Assembly (NCBI RefSeq): GCF_030263895.1
Contig: NZ_CP127161.1
Coordinates: forward strand, 2,356,001-2,420,000
DNA: 64,000 nt
Source of the DNA: Proteiniborus sp. MB09-C3
Lineage (GTDB): Bacteria > Bacillota > Clostridia > Tissierellales > Proteiniboraceae
Reading direction: 5' to 3'
The notes beneath the pieces were generated by a model that was given only the letters and a program-made list of their open reading frames with translations, made no database searches and was not told the origin of the DNA. This document shows positions 8,943 through 17,988 of the stretch, one piece after another (the first letter of the stretch is position 1; each line of letters starts with the position of its first letter). The position numbers were made by a program, and so were the translations under genes.

Positions 8943-9218
8943 ATGGAAACTATTAAGGAAAATAATAATGACAATATTTTAAAAAGACTTAGAAGAATTG
9001 AAGGGCAGATAAAAGGAATACAGAGAATGGTAAGTGAAGACAAGTATTGTGGAGATATTTTAATACAGATAGCAGCTGCTAGAGCGGCACTTAATAAAGT
9101 TGGTGGAATTATTTTAGAAAGTCATATGAAGGATTGTCTAAAAAAGCATCTTGAAAGCAAAGGAGAAGATGAAGTTTTAGACAATCTAATAGATACCATG
9201 ATTAAATACACTAAGTAA
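8943..9218 (+). CDS. CsoR/FrmR-type metal- or thiol-sensing regulator
   Basis: A 91-residue all-helical DUF156 repressor. It has the family core LRRIEGQIKGIQRMVSEDKYCGDILIQ and the C-H-C ligand set of copper sensors: Cys in KYCGD, then His and Cys in SHMKDC spaced as HxxxC. This points to a Cu(I)-responsive CsoR, but no copper ATPase or chaperone is next to it. The start used here (GTCTGGATG, GGGGG upstream) gives a normal length. A bidirectional terminator follows. Confidence 0.88.
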   Translation: METIKENNNDNILKRLRRIEGQIKGIQRMVSEDKYCGDILIQIAAARAALNKVGGIILESHMKDCLKKHLESKGEDEVLDNLIDTMIKYTK

Positions 9219-9271
9219 CATAACTTTACTATTAAATCAACTAAATAGACAAAACAATATATATAAAACAA

Positions 9272-9322
9272 AAAATAGCCTTGATAAAATGCAAAATTTT
9301 TCAGGCTATTTTACTTTTTATT
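9272..9322. terminator. Bidirectional terminator between convergent genes
   Basis: AAAATAGCCTTGA (about 9272-9284) pairs with TCAGGCTATTTT (9301-9312); A-rich and T-rich flanks let it serve the csoR-like gene on plus and the exporter on minus. Confidence 0.75.
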
Positions 9323-9325
9323 GAA

Positions 9326-9763
9326 TTATCTTTTAGTTTTTTGATTAAGTAAAGCCCTACTAAATGAAGAAGATACGATTATTCCTATTGCAATTGCCAA
9401 TGCAATAAATATAGCTTCTGTGCCTAATTCAGCAGCGCTTATAAAATCTTTGTTAATTACCTCTAACATTGTATAGTACATTCCTGCACCTGGTACTAAT
9501 GGAACAATTCCTGGTATTATAAATATTGTAGCAGGTTTTTTAAAATGCTTAGCCATAAATTCACCTAAGAAACCTACTGTTATGGCCGCCAAAAGTGTAC
9601 CTCCAATTGAAGAAGAGAACAATCTAACTGAAATAATATATACTACCCAGCTCATCGCACCGCCTAAGCTAGATTTAATGATTGAGTCCTTAGGTATGTT
9701 AAAAAACACACCAAAACCTGCAGTAGATAAAAAGGCATAAACAAATTGCTTTATATAAAACAA
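9326..9763 (-). CDS. Threonine/serine exporter, ThrE C-terminal-type subunit (YjjB-like)
   Basis: A 145-residue integral membrane protein with about four or five hydrophobic segments, including GVFFNIPKDSIIKSSLGGAM and TIFIIPGIVPLVPGAGMYYT. The IPGIVPLVPG motif is the hallmark of the ThrE C-terminal (DUF3815) domain. It starts with TTG two bases after the stop of the larger partner, so the two are translationally linked. Together they make a split exporter for threonine or serine, or as suggested for relatives, organic acids. Confidence 0.85.
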   Translation of the reverse strand: MFYIKQFVYAFLSTAGFGVFFNIPKDSIIKSSLGGAMSWVVYIISVRLFSSSIGGTLLAAITVGFLGEFMAKHFKKPATIFIIPGIVPLVPGAGMYYTMLEVINKDFISAAELGTEAIFIALAIAIGIIVSSSFSRALLNQKTKR

Positions 9764-9765
9764 AA

Positions 9766-10536
9766 TTACATTCCCCCATGAAAAATAATTAGCATTAGTC
9801 CTACTCCAAAGGCAACAGATAGTGCGACAATTACAGCTTCAAAGCCTCTTGACATGCCTGCAAGAAAGTCTCCCAGCATAGAATCTCTAGCAGCATTTGT
9901 TATCGCTACTCCTGGAACTAATGGCATTATAATACCAATTATTATTTTATCCATATTACTTCCTAATCCAAGTTTAACTGATATTATGGCTAAAAAAGTA
10001 CCGATAGCTGCTGCCACAAAATTATTTATAAAGTATATCATATTAATTTTTCCAAGCATACTATTAGTTTTTATTACTAGCATACTTATGAGAAATGTAC
10101 AGATAAAGTCATTAATAGTTCCTCCAAATAAAAGGGAGAAAAATCCTGCACCAAATCCACCAAATAAAATATTGGTAAGGCTATGATATGCTTTCTTACT
10201 ATCTATTTTTTCAAGGTATTTAAAGCCCTCATCAATTGTCATTTCAGAGCTAACAAAATTTCTTGAAAATTCATTCACCAGAGCAATCTTATTTAAATCT
10301 ATGGTTCTACTTTTAGTTCTCTGTATGTATGTTAATATATCATCACCAAAACCAATTGATAATAGTATTCCAGTAGGAGTTACAAAGGGGCCAGAATATG
10401 TGATATAGCTTCTTGATTCACATATCCTAGAAATTGTATCTTCCACACGATAGGTTTCAGCTCCACTTTCAAGCATTATTTTACCAGCTAGAGTCGCCAT
10501 GCTTAGTAATCTTTTAGCTTCTCTTTTTGTCTCCAC
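9766..10536 (-). CDS. Threonine/serine exporter, ThrE N-terminal-type subunit (YjjP-like)
   Basis: A 256-residue protein with a soluble N-terminal part (KRLLSMATLAGKIMLESGAE, then YRVEDTISRIC) characteristic of DUF1212, followed by about five membrane helices and the motif IIMPLVPGVAITNAARDSML. In actinobacterial ThrE these two domains are fused; here they are separate genes. The ATG is preceded by GGAGGTG on the minus strand (about 10544-10550). The pair reads away from glyA, which makes or uses serine, glycine and threonine; a link is possible but unproven. Confidence 0.87.
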   Translation of the reverse strand: METKREAKRLLSMATLAGKIMLESGAETYRVEDTISRICESRSYITYSGPFVTPTGILLSIGFGDDILTYIQRTKSRTIDLNKIALVNEFSRNFVSSEMTIDEGFKYLEKIDSKKAYHSLTNILFGGFGAGFFSLLFGGTINDFICTFLISMLVIKTNSMLGKINMIYFINNFVAAAIGTFLAIISVKLGLGSNMDKIIIGIIMPLVPGVAITNAARDSMLGDFLAGMSRGFEAVIVALSVAFGVGLMLIIFHGGM

Positions 10537-10761
10537 TATAACACCTCCTCATACGTTATAATTTTATTATATCAAAACAATACTATATTTAAATATCTAA
10601 ATAATCATTACAATATTATACATAATAAGTCTAATAAAATAAACTTTTTATTAAAAACAATTAATAACTATTTATTATATTCTACTTAAATGATATATTA
10701 TATATGGAAAAGGTATTAAATAATATGCTTTATAAAAAGTCTATTTAAAGAAAGGAGACAA

Positions 10762-11997
10762 ATGATTATGGATTTTAGTAACCTTAGAGAATTTGACCCA
10801 GAAATAATGAAAGTAATCGAGCAAGAAACAGAAAGACAAAGAAGTAAAATTGAACTTATTGCATCAGAGAACTTTGTTAGTAAGCAAGTAATGGAGGCAA
10901 TGGGAAGCCAATTAACAAATAAGTATGCAGAGGGTTATCCAGGAAAGAGGTACTATGGAGGCTGTGAATTTGTTGATATAGCAGAGGATCTTGCTAGGGA
11001 TAGATTAAAGAAGCTTTTTGGAGCAGATCATGCTAATGTCCAACCTCATTCTGGGGCAAATGCAAATCTTGGAGTATACTTTGCAGTACTAAAGCCTGGT
11101 GATAAGGTTCTAGGTATGAATCTTTCTCATGGCGGTCATTTGACTCATGGTAGTCCAGTAAATATTTCTGGTACATACTACAACTTTGTAGCTTATGGTG
11201 TTGATAAAGAAACTGAAACTATAGATTATAATCAAGTGAGAGAAATTGCATTAAGGGAAAGACCTAAACTCATAGTTGCAGGAGCCAGTGCTTATCCTAG
11301 AGTAATAGATTTTGCAAAATTTAGAGAAATAGCTGATGAAGTAGGAGCATATTTAATGGTTGATATGGCTCACATAGCAGGTCTTGTAGCTGCAGGACTA
11401 CATCCAAGTCCAGTTCCTTATGCAGACTTTGTTACAACTACAACTCATAAAACTCTTAGAGGACCTAGAGGTGGAGTTATACTTTGTAAGGAAGAATTTG
11501 CTAAGCAAATTGATAAATCAATATTTCCTGGTATTCAAGGTGGTCCACTAATGCATGTTATTGCTGCAAAAGCAGTTAGTTTTAAGGAAGCATTAGAAGA
11601 TGGTTTTAAAGATTATCAAAAACAAGTTTTAAAGAATGCTAAAGCTTTAGCTGATAGTCTTGTAGAAAAAGGTTTTAGACTTGTCTCGGGTGGAACTGAC
11701 AACCATTTGATGCTTGTAGATGTTAGAAACAAAGGCTTAACTGGTAAAAAGGCAGAAGCATTACTCGATCATATCGGTATAACTACAAATAAAAATACTA
11801 TACCATTTGAAACTGAAAGTCCTTTTGTAACTAGTGGTCTTAGAATTGGTACTCCTGCTGTTACTACAAGAGGTATGAAAGAGGAAGACATGAAAGAAAT
11901 TGCAAATATCATTAGTCTAACTCTTGAAGAAAAAACTGATGAAAATACTTTAAAGGGCTTAGTTAAATCGCTTTGCGATAGATTCCCACTTTACTAA
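10762..11997 (+). CDS. glyA: Serine hydroxymethyltransferase
   Basis: PLP enzyme that interconverts serine and glycine while charging tetrahydrofolate with one-carbon units. The 411-residue length is normal. The signature includes [38 protein letters not shown] and the PLP-lysine motif [14 protein letters not shown]. An in-frame ATG at 10768 is an alternative, but AAAGGAG at 10751 favours 10762. It has its own terminator and lies divergent from the amino-acid exporter pair. Confidence 0.97.
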   Translation: MIMDFSNLREFDPEIMKVIEQETERQRSKIELIASENFVSKQVMEAMGSQLTNKYAEGYPGKRYYGGCEFVDIAEDLARDRLKKLFGADHANVQPHSGANANLGVYFAVLKPGDKVLGMNLSHGGHLTHGSPVNISGTYYNFVAYGVDKETETIDYNQVREIALRERPKLIVAGASAYPRVIDFAKFREIADEVGAYLMVDMAHIAGLVAAGLHPSPVPYADFVTTTTHKTLRGPRGGVILCKEEFAKQIDKSIFPGIQGGPLMHVIAAKAVSFKEALEDGFKDYQKQVLKNAKALADSLVEKGFRLVSGGTDNHLMLVDVRNKGLTGKKAEALLDHIGITTNKNTIPFETESPFVTSGLRIGTPAVTTRGMKEEDMKEIANIISLTLEEKTDENTLKGLVKSLCDRFPLY

Positions 11998-12020
11998 AAT
12001 AGTTAAGTTAATTATGAGTG

Positions 12021-12069
12021 AAAAGGTATTATTTGATTTTTTAAATCCTATAATGCCTTTTCTTTTGTT
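12021..12069 (+). terminator. Terminator after glyA
   Basis: AAAAGGTATTAT (12021-12032) pairs with ATAATGCCTTTT (12050-12061), then TCTTTTGTTTT. Confidence 0.8.
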
Positions 12070-12143
12070 TTATGGTGAATATATGGTTTATTAGAGGGGA
12101 AAATAATATTATGAAAAAACAATGAAATAAAGTAGGTGAGTAA

Positions 12144-13061
12144 TTGTTTAAATATGGTTTTATAATAGTGCCAGCTATTGTCGTAGGATTTTTGTCTAGA
12201 GCCTCCATGCTAAGAGTTGATTATAGGCAGTATCCAAGCTATCCACAAGGTGTTTTATCTCATTTGACCCTTGGAATGATAGCTGCTTCTCTTGGATCAG
12301 TAGCAGTTCCTGCAATTGTTTCGAATGAATTTGCAGCATTTACTTTTTTATCTCTTGCAGCTCAACAATTTAGAGATGTTAGAAGCATCGAAAGGCAAAG
12401 CTTAGATAATATTGAACCTACAGAGCTAGTTCAAAGAGGAACAGCATACATTGAAGACATAGCAAAAGCTTTTGAGGCAAGAAATTATGTTACAATGCTT
12501 GTGTCCTTAATTACAAGTATTGTAATCTATATATTGTTTAAAATTGAATTACCAAAAACTTATTCAATGATTGGAGGTATTGTTGCAGGAATAATTACAT
12601 TTTATATATTGAATAGAGCTATATCAAGGCAAATTGTAGAAGAAATTGCAAATGTAAAGCCTGCAGCCATATCGTTTAATGGAGCAACACTACTAATAAA
12701 TGATATACCCATCATAAATATCGGGCTTGAAGCCTCTAGAGAGATATACTTAAAAAATGGAATAGCTGCCGAAATAATTCCACATGATGAAGATGGAATC
12801 AGCACACTTGCCAATATAGGTCAAAGGCAGGCAATAGTCCATAATGCGGCCGTTCTCTTAGGATTAAGGAAGGACGTGGATGAACCTGATTTCACTCCAA
12901 TAGCAAGAAGAAATCCTCATACAGGAAGCGTTGTCATGGTAATAGTTGCACTTGAGCCTGATGTCGAATGTCTCGTGGAAGCAATCAAGAAAACTCTAGT
13001 TCTAGAAAGTTCAAAACGCAAGCCTTTACAGTCCTATATTGGGAGAAAGGCTGCTGATTAA
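12144..13061 (+). CDS. YIEGIA family membrane protein
   Basis: A 305-residue protein that I recognise as the YIEGIA family, named after a short motif that appears here as YIEDIA at residues 102-107. Hydrophobic segments lie near residues 4-18, 41-60 and 120-158, and the C-terminal half looks soluble. The molecular function is not known. The TTG start was chosen because TAGGTGAG lies just upstream and no better start exists. It is followed after 12 bases by its usual partner, the capping-complex subunit gene. Confidence 0.82.
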   Translation: MFKYGFIIVPAIVVGFLSRASMLRVDYRQYPSYPQGVLSHLTLGMIAASLGSVAVPAIVSNEFAAFTFLSLAAQQFRDVRSIERQSLDNIEPTELVQRGTAYIEDIAKAFEARNYVTMLVSLITSIVIYILFKIELPKTYSMIGGIVAGIITFYILNRAISRQIVEEIANVKPAAISFNGATLLINDIPIINIGLEASREIYLKNGIAAEIIPHDEDGISTLANIGQRQAIVHNAAVLLGLRKDVDEPDFTPIARRNPHTGSVVMVIVALEPDVECLVEAIKKTLVLESSKRKPLQSYIGRKAAD

Positions 13062-13073
13062 AGGAGTAGGAAC

Positions 13074-13268
13074 ATGGATATTGGAATAAAGGATAATATT
13101 TTAGCAATAATAACGATAGATGAAAAAGTAGTCTCTGGAGGAAACGTCCCTACCTTTTATGCTAAGAATACTGAGGAACAAAAGAGGGTAGCTTTAGTAA
13201 TATCAAAGATTACAACTGGCATGGTGCATGACTTAGAAAATGGATGTTTAGTGATAGTTAGACATTAA
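13074..13268 (+). CDS. Capping complex subunit for YIEGIA
   Basis: A 64-residue soluble protein with alternating short strands (NILAIITIDEKVVSGGNVP, then FYAKNTEEQKRVALVISKIT) that matches the small partner annotated with YIEGIA proteins. The ATG is preceded by AAAGGAG. Its role is unknown beyond the conserved pairing; formation of a complex with the upstream membrane protein is inferred from the family name and adjacency. Confidence 0.8.
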   Translation: MDIGIKDNILAIITIDEKVVSGGNVPTFYAKNTEEQKRVALVISKITTGMVHDLENGCLVIVRH

Positions 13269-13272
13269 ATCT

Positions 13273-13309
13273 AAGGTATAATGAATATTCATTATGCCTT
13301 TATTTATTT
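13273..13309 (+). terminator. Terminator after the YIEGIA pair
   Basis: AAGGTATAATGAA pairs with TTCATTATGCCTT (13273-13300) as a near-perfect hairpin followed by TATTTATTT. Confidence 0.75.
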
Positions 13310-13385
13310 GTACAATTATTATTAAGCACAATAAGCTGGATTATGCTATAATTATTGAAGAATATATGGAATGTTTAAATAATCA

Positions 13386-13394
13386 TGATATAAT
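13386..13394 (+). promoter_or_regulatory. Extended -10 promoter of the DUF512-der-plsY-gpsA operon
   Basis: TGATATAAT (TG at 13386-13387, TATAAT at 13389-13394) is an extended -10 element. The -35 region is weak. Predicted start near 13401, inside the FapR-like palindrome at 13396-13412. Confidence 0.5.
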
Positions 13395-13395
13395 A

Positions 13396-13412
13396 TTAAT
13401 ACTAGGTACTAA
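13396..13412 (+). promoter_or_regulatory. Candidate FapR operator before the plsY/gpsA operon
   Basis: TTAATACTAGGTACTAA is a 17-base imperfect palindrome with the same GGTACTAA half as the autoregulatory site before fapR at 59222. It overlaps the predicted +1. FapR represses phospholipid genes in Bacillus, and this operon contains plsY and gpsA, which supports the call. Confidence 0.65.
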
Positions 13413-13483
13413 AATTAGGTATAATAATATAGTTTAATATAATAGTGCTATGTTTAAATTTTATTATTTTAGAAGGAGATATT

Positions 13484-14839
13484 ATGGAAGTAAATAATTA
13501 TGAGGTTAATACCTATTACGATGGGAAAAATATTATTGATAATGTGGATGAAAACAGCATAGCTGAAGAACTGGGAATAGAGTCAGGAGATATACTTGTT
13601 TCAATAAATAACAATAAGATTACAGATATTATTGATTATAAGTATCTAATTACAGATGATTTCATAACTCTAACTATTCAAAAAAAAGATGGGGAGCTAT
13701 GGGATATTGAAATTGAAAAAGATTTTTACGAAGATATAGGTATAACTTTTACTAATCCCCTTATTGATAAAGCAAAAAATTGTAAAAATAAATGTATCTT
13801 TTGTTTCATAGATCAGCTTCCAAAGGGAATGAGAAAGACTTTGTATTTTAAAGATGATGATTCTAGATTATCTTTTTTACAAGGTAATTTTATAACATTG
13901 ACAAACCTTAGCGATGAAGAAATAGATAGAATAATTAGATATAGATTAAGTCCTATTAATGTATCAGTACATACTACAGATCCAGAGCTAAGAGTAAAGA
14001 TGTTAAATAACAAAAATGCAGGAAAAGTCTATGATATTCTAAAAAGATTTAGTGATGCAGGAATAGAAATGAATTGCCAAATAGTTCTTATACCTGGTAT
14101 CAACGATGGAGATAATCTTAATAAAACTTTAAAAGACCTATCATACCTTTATCCCAATATATCTAGTGTTGCAGTTGTACCTGTTGGCCTTACAAAGTAT
14201 AGAGAAGGATTAAGCCAGTTGAGCACATATGATTATGAAACTGCCAATGAGCTTATAGAATTTATTCACAATAAAGAAAGAGAATATTTAAAGGATATAG
14301 GAACTAGATTTGTTTTTGCTTCAGATGAATTCTATATTTTAGCTAAGAAGCCAGTTCTTGAATATGAGGATTATGAGGGATTTCCCCAATATGAAAATGG
14401 AGTAGGTCTAATAAGATCCTTTTATTGTGAAGTTCAAGAAGCTCTTTTGGATATTAAAGAGAACTTAGTCTTAGATAGGAGTTTTACTATTGCTACGGGA
14501 ACACTGTCCTATGATTTTATCAAGGAAATAGCTAGTATGGTTATGGCAAAAATAGATGGGCTTAATTTAAATGTAGTCCCAATAATTAATGAGTTTTTTG
14601 GGGAAAAAATTACGGTGTCAGGACTAGTTACTGGTGGAGACTTAATTAATCAATTAAAAACATGCGAAATAAAGGATGGACTAATTATTCCGAGCTCTAT
14701 GCTTAAAAGTGGAGAGAAAGTATTCTTGGATGACATCACAGTAGCTAATATTGAAAACAGCTTAAATACAAGGATTATAATATCAGATATTGACGGCGAA
14801 AAGTTCGTTGATATTTTTAAAAATGAGATGAGGTGCTAA
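13484..14839 (+). CDS. DUF512 radical-SAM-like protein with PDZ-like N-terminus
   Basis: A 451-residue protein. Residues from about 12 to 65 look like a PDZ-type domain ([20 protein letters not shown]). A cysteine motif [18 protein letters not shown] has the CxxxCxxC form of radical SAM enzymes; the C-terminal half is the DUF512 domain ([18 protein letters not shown]). The function is unknown; its constant place before der in Clostridia suggests a housekeeping role. ATG 13484 is chosen because AAGGAG precedes it; a longer frame from 13445 has no ribosome binding site. Confidence 0.87.
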   Translation: MEVNNYEVNTYYDGKNIIDNVDENSIAEELGIESGDILVSINNNKITDIIDYKYLITDDFITLTIQKKDGELWDIEIEKDFYEDIGITFTNPLIDKAKNCKNKCIFCFIDQLPKGMRKTLYFKDDDSRLSFLQGNFITLTNLSDEEIDRIIRYRLSPINVSVHTTDPELRVKMLNNKNAGKVYDILKRFSDAGIEMNCQIVLIPGINDGDNLNKTLKDLSYLYPNISSVAVVPVGLTKYREGLSQLSTYDYETANELIEFIHNKEREYLKDIGTRFVFASDEFYILAKKPVLEYEDYEGFPQYENGVGLIRSFYCEVQEALLDIKENLVLDRSFTIATGTLSYDFIKEIASMVMAKIDGLNLNVVPIINEFFGEKITVSGLVTGGDLINQLKTCEIKDGLIIPSSMLKSGEKVFLDDITVANIENSLNTRIIISDIDGEKFVDIFKNEMRC

Positions 14840-14840
14840 A

Positions 14841-16166
14841 ATGACAAGACCAATAGTTGCAATTGTTGGAAGACCAAATGTGGGTAAATCCACTCTTTTT
14901 AATAAAATTGCTGGAAAGAGAATATCTATTGTTGAAGATATGCCTGGCGTTACCAGAGATAGAATATATGCAGAGGGAGAATGGCAAAACAAATATTTTA
15001 CTATGATAGATACAGGCGGAATTGAGCCAAAAAGCAATGATGTAATAATGTCTCAAATGAGAAGACAGGCTGAAATGGCAATAGAAACTGGCGATGTCAT
15101 TCTTTTTATAGTTGATGGATTAGAAGGAATAACTGCTACAGATAGAGAAGTTGCTGATATGATTAGGAGAACTAAGAAGGAAGTTGTGTTAGTCGTTAAC
15201 AAAATAGATACTCCAAAAACTCCAGATACTATTTATGAATTTTATGAATTAGGATTAGGAACTCCAATTGTTATTTCTGCAGGGCAGGGATTAGGTCTTG
15301 GAGATTTATTAGATGAAGTTGTAAAGCATTTTCCAGAAGATAAGGATGTTGAATATAATGAAGATGTCATTAAGGTCGCTGTAATTGGTAAACCTAATGT
15401 AGGAAAATCATCACTTATTAATAAAATATTAGGTGAAGAAAGAGTAATTGTTAGCGATATTGCAGGTACTACAAGGGATGCAATAGATACATATTTTACT
15501 CATGGAGAAGATGAATATGTATTTATAGATACAGCAGGAATGAGAAAAAGAAAGAGGGTAAATGAAAATATAGAACGATATAGTGTAGTGAGATCACTTA
15601 CTGCAATAGAAAGAGCGGATGTTTCCATAATAGTAATAGATGCTGTAGAGGGAATCACTGAACAGGACACAAAAATCGCAGGCTATGCTCATGACAATGG
15701 AAAAGCAGCTATAATTGCAATAAATAAATGGGATCTGATTGAAAAGGAGACAAACACCTATTTAAAATTTGAAGAAGATATAAAAAGAATATTGTCTTTT
15801 ATGAGCTATGCTCCAATTATCTTCATTTCGGCTGAGACTGGTAAAAGAGTTGATAAGCTATTAGATTTAGTAAAGGTAGTTTCAAATAACCATTCGATGA
15901 GAGTATCAACGGGTACCTTAAATGACATTATTGGAGAGGCAGTACTAATGAATCAACCGCCTTCAGATAAGGGGAAAAGACTAAAAATATATTATGGTAC
16001 GCAAGTAGGTATTAAACCACCTAAGTTTGTCATATTTATTAATGACGAAGAACTTATGCATTTTTCATATGCAAGGTATCTAGAAAATCAAATTAGGCAG
16101 TCCTTCGGTTTTGAAGGAACACCTATTCAATTTGAATTTCGAGAAAAGGGAGAGAAGGGGGAGTAA
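14841..16166 (+). CDS. der: Ribosome biogenesis GTPase Der
   Basis: Essential GTPase with two tandem G domains that assists 50S ribosome assembly. Of 441 residues, the first G domain starts with [12 protein letters not shown], has DTGG and NKID; the second starts with [12 protein letters not shown] near residue 184 and has DTAGMRKR and NKWD; a KH-like C-terminal domain ends the protein. It starts one base after the previous stop, so translation is coupled. Confidence 0.97.
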   Translation: MTRPIVAIVGRPNVGKSTLFNKIAGKRISIVEDMPGVTRDRIYAEGEWQNKYFTMIDTGGIEPKSNDVIMSQMRRQAEMAIETGDVILFIVDGLEGITATDREVADMIRRTKKEVVLVVNKIDTPKTPDTIYEFYELGLGTPIVISAGQGLGLGDLLDEVVKHFPEDKDVEYNEDVIKVAVIGKPNVGKSSLINKILGEERVIVSDIAGTTRDAIDTYFTHGEDEYVFIDTAGMRKRKRVNENIERYSVVRSLTAIERADVSIIVIDAVEGITEQDTKIAGYAHDNGKAAIIAINKWDLIEKETNTYLKFEEDIKRILSFMSYAPIIFISAETGKRVDKLLDLVKVVSNNHSMRVSTGTLNDIIGEAVLMNQPPSDKGKRLKIYYGTQVGIKPPKFVIFINDEELMHFSYARYLENQIRQSFGFEGTPIQFEFREKGEKGE

Positions 16167-16168
16167 TC

Positions 16169-16768
16169 TTGTCTGGTATCATAGCTGTTATATTCATTGG
16201 CTATGGGGTGGGTAATTTTGCCACATCCTATATATTAGGAGAGCTTTTTAAGAAAACCGACATTAGAAAGCATGGAAGTGGCAATGCAGGTGCTACCAAT
16301 GCTTTAAGAGTGTTTGGGGTAAAATTAGCTGCTGCTACATTTGTTATTGATGCATTGAAAGGTGTTCTGGCAGTAATTATTGGCAGATTAATACTAGGAG
16401 ATGTGGGAGGGTTAATTGGAGGAATTTCTGTAGTGGTGGGTCATAACTGGCCTATACTATTGAAATTTAAAGGTGGTAAAGGAATTGCTTCCACGATAGG
16501 TGTAGTTACAACTATTAACTATCAAATAGCTTTAATATGCATTATTGTTGGACTAGTAATTGTAATTAAAACTAGATATGTTTCATTAGGCTCTATTACA
16601 GCCATATCTTTATTACCAATATTAATAGTAGTCATGGTCAGACCTTTTGATTTATATTTCTTTATTTTTTCTTTATTATTAGTGGCTATGGCTATTTTCA
16701 GGCATAGAAGTAATATAAAAAGATTAATTAACGGAAATGAATCAAAATTAGGGAAAAAAGCGATTTAA
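16169..16768 (+). CDS. plsY: Glycerol-3-phosphate acyltransferase PlsY
   Basis: Integral membrane enzyme that transfers an acyl group from acyl-phosphate (made by PlsX) to glycerol-3-phosphate. The 199 residues contain the conserved loops GSGNAGATNALRVFG, GHNWPILLKFKGGKGIAST and FRHRSNIKRLI. The TTG start lies just after GGGGGAG, two bases past the der stop. Its partner PlsX is encoded 43 kb away in the fapR operon. Confidence 0.96.
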   Translation: MSGIIAVIFIGYGVGNFATSYILGELFKKTDIRKHGSGNAGATNALRVFGVKLAAATFVIDALKGVLAVIIGRLILGDVGGLIGGISVVVGHNWPILLKFKGGKGIASTIGVVTTINYQIALICIIVGLVIVIKTRYVSLGSITAISLLPILIVVMVRPFDLYFFIFSLLLVAMAIFRHRSNIKRLINGNESKLGKKAI

Positions 16769-16785
16769 CAAGGAGTGAACTAAAG

Positions 16786-17811
16786 TTGAAGAATATTTGT
16801 ATACTTGGGGGAGGTAGCTGGGGTACAGCATTAGCTATTGTACTTGCTAAAAAAGGCTATAATATAGATTTATGGTTAAGAGATAAGAAGCAGTGTGATG
16901 AAATCAACATTGCAAGAGAAAATTTGAAGTATTTACAGGGGATTCTATTACCTAATAATATAAATGCAACAGACGATATAACTAAGGCAGTTTCTAACAA
17001 AAAGATAATAGTTTCAGCAGTCCCTTCTCACGCAGTTAGAGAAACTATGAGAGCAATAAGAAATCACACTTGTAAAGAACCTATTATAGTTAATGTAGCA
17101 AAAGGAATAGAAATAGATACCTTGCTGAGAATTTCTGAAATAGTAAAAAAAGAGCTGCCTAATGCGGAATATGCTATTTTATCAGGGCCATCTCATGCAG
17201 AAGAGGTTGCCAGAGATATACCAACTACAGTTGTAGTAGCCTCCGCAAAAAAGGCTGTAGCAGAGCTCATTCAAGATGTTTTTATGACTCCTAAATTTAG
17301 GGTATATACTAATCCAGATGTAATAGGAGTAGAATTAGGTGGAGCATTAAAAAACGTAATAGCTCTAGGTGCAGGAATATCAGATGGACTGGAATATGGG
17401 GATAATACAAAGGCTGCACTGATGAATAGAGGCTTTGTCGAAATAGCTAGAATTGGTGAAGCTATGGGTGCTAACAAGATGACCTTTGCAGGATTATCTG
17501 GAATAGGGGACTTGATTGTCACATGCACAAGTATGCATAGCAGAAACAGAAGAGCAGGAATTCTAATAGGACAAGGCTATAGCCTGGAGAAAGCCACTGA
17601 ATCCATTGGAATGGTAGTGGAAGGCATAAAAACCACTAAAGCAGCATATCAGCTTTCTAAAAAATATGGTGTCATTATGCCTATTACAGAAGAAATATTT
17701 AAGGTTCTTTATGAAGGGGCAAATGTAAAAAATTCTGTTGTTAACCTGATGCTTAGGGATAAGACTCATGAAATAGAAGATATAGTTAATGAGGATCAAT
17801 TCCTTTGGTAA
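16786..17811 (+). CDS. gpsA: Glycerol-3-phosphate dehydrogenase [NAD(P)+]
   Basis: Reduces dihydroxyacetone phosphate to sn-glycerol-3-phosphate, the substrate of PlsY. The 341 residues start with the Rossmann motif ILGGGSWGTALAIVLAKKG and contain the catalytic region GVELGGALKNVIALGAG and the R-N motif NRRAGILIGQG. TTG start after AAGGAG. It ends with a strong terminator and closes the plsY/gpsA operon. Confidence 0.97.
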   Translation: MKNICILGGGSWGTALAIVLAKKGYNIDLWLRDKKQCDEINIARENLKYLQGILLPNNINATDDITKAVSNKKIIVSAVPSHAVRETMRAIRNHTCKEPIIVNVAKGIEIDTLLRISEIVKKELPNAEYAILSGPSHAEEVARDIPTTVVVASAKKAVAELIQDVFMTPKFRVYTNPDVIGVELGGALKNVIALGAGISDGLEYGDNTKAALMNRGFVEIARIGEAMGANKMTFAGLSGIGDLIVTCTSMHSRNRRAGILIGQGYSLEKATESIGMVVEGIKTTKAAYQLSKKYGVIMPITEEIFKVLYEGANVKNSVVNLMLRDKTHEIEDIVNEDQFLW

Positions 17812-17839
17812 AGACATGCGAATCGCATGTCTTTTTTTT
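17812..17839 (+). terminator. Terminator after gpsA
   Basis: AGACATGCGA pairs with TCGCATGTCT (17812-17832), followed by seven or more T. Confidence 0.9.
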
Positions 17840-17848
17840 ATTGGCATG

Positions 17849-17878
17849 TCATAATGTTTAACTCTAGAGTCATATATA
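17849..17878 (+). promoter_or_regulatory. Candidate SigE-type sporulation promoter of spoIVA
   Basis: TCATAAT (17849-17855), 15-base spacer, CATATATA (17871-17878) resembles the mother-cell SigE consensus. Bacillus spoIVA is SigE-dependent. About 110 bases before the GTG. Confidence 0.45.
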
Positions 17879-17988
17879 TAACTAAAAGGTCTTTGTTTTT
17901 CTAGAATCTATGTTTATCTTTGTAGCGAGTAAACGGCTATAAAGAGATAAATATATATTTTTATTATTTTGTAAAGGAGGCTTGTTAA

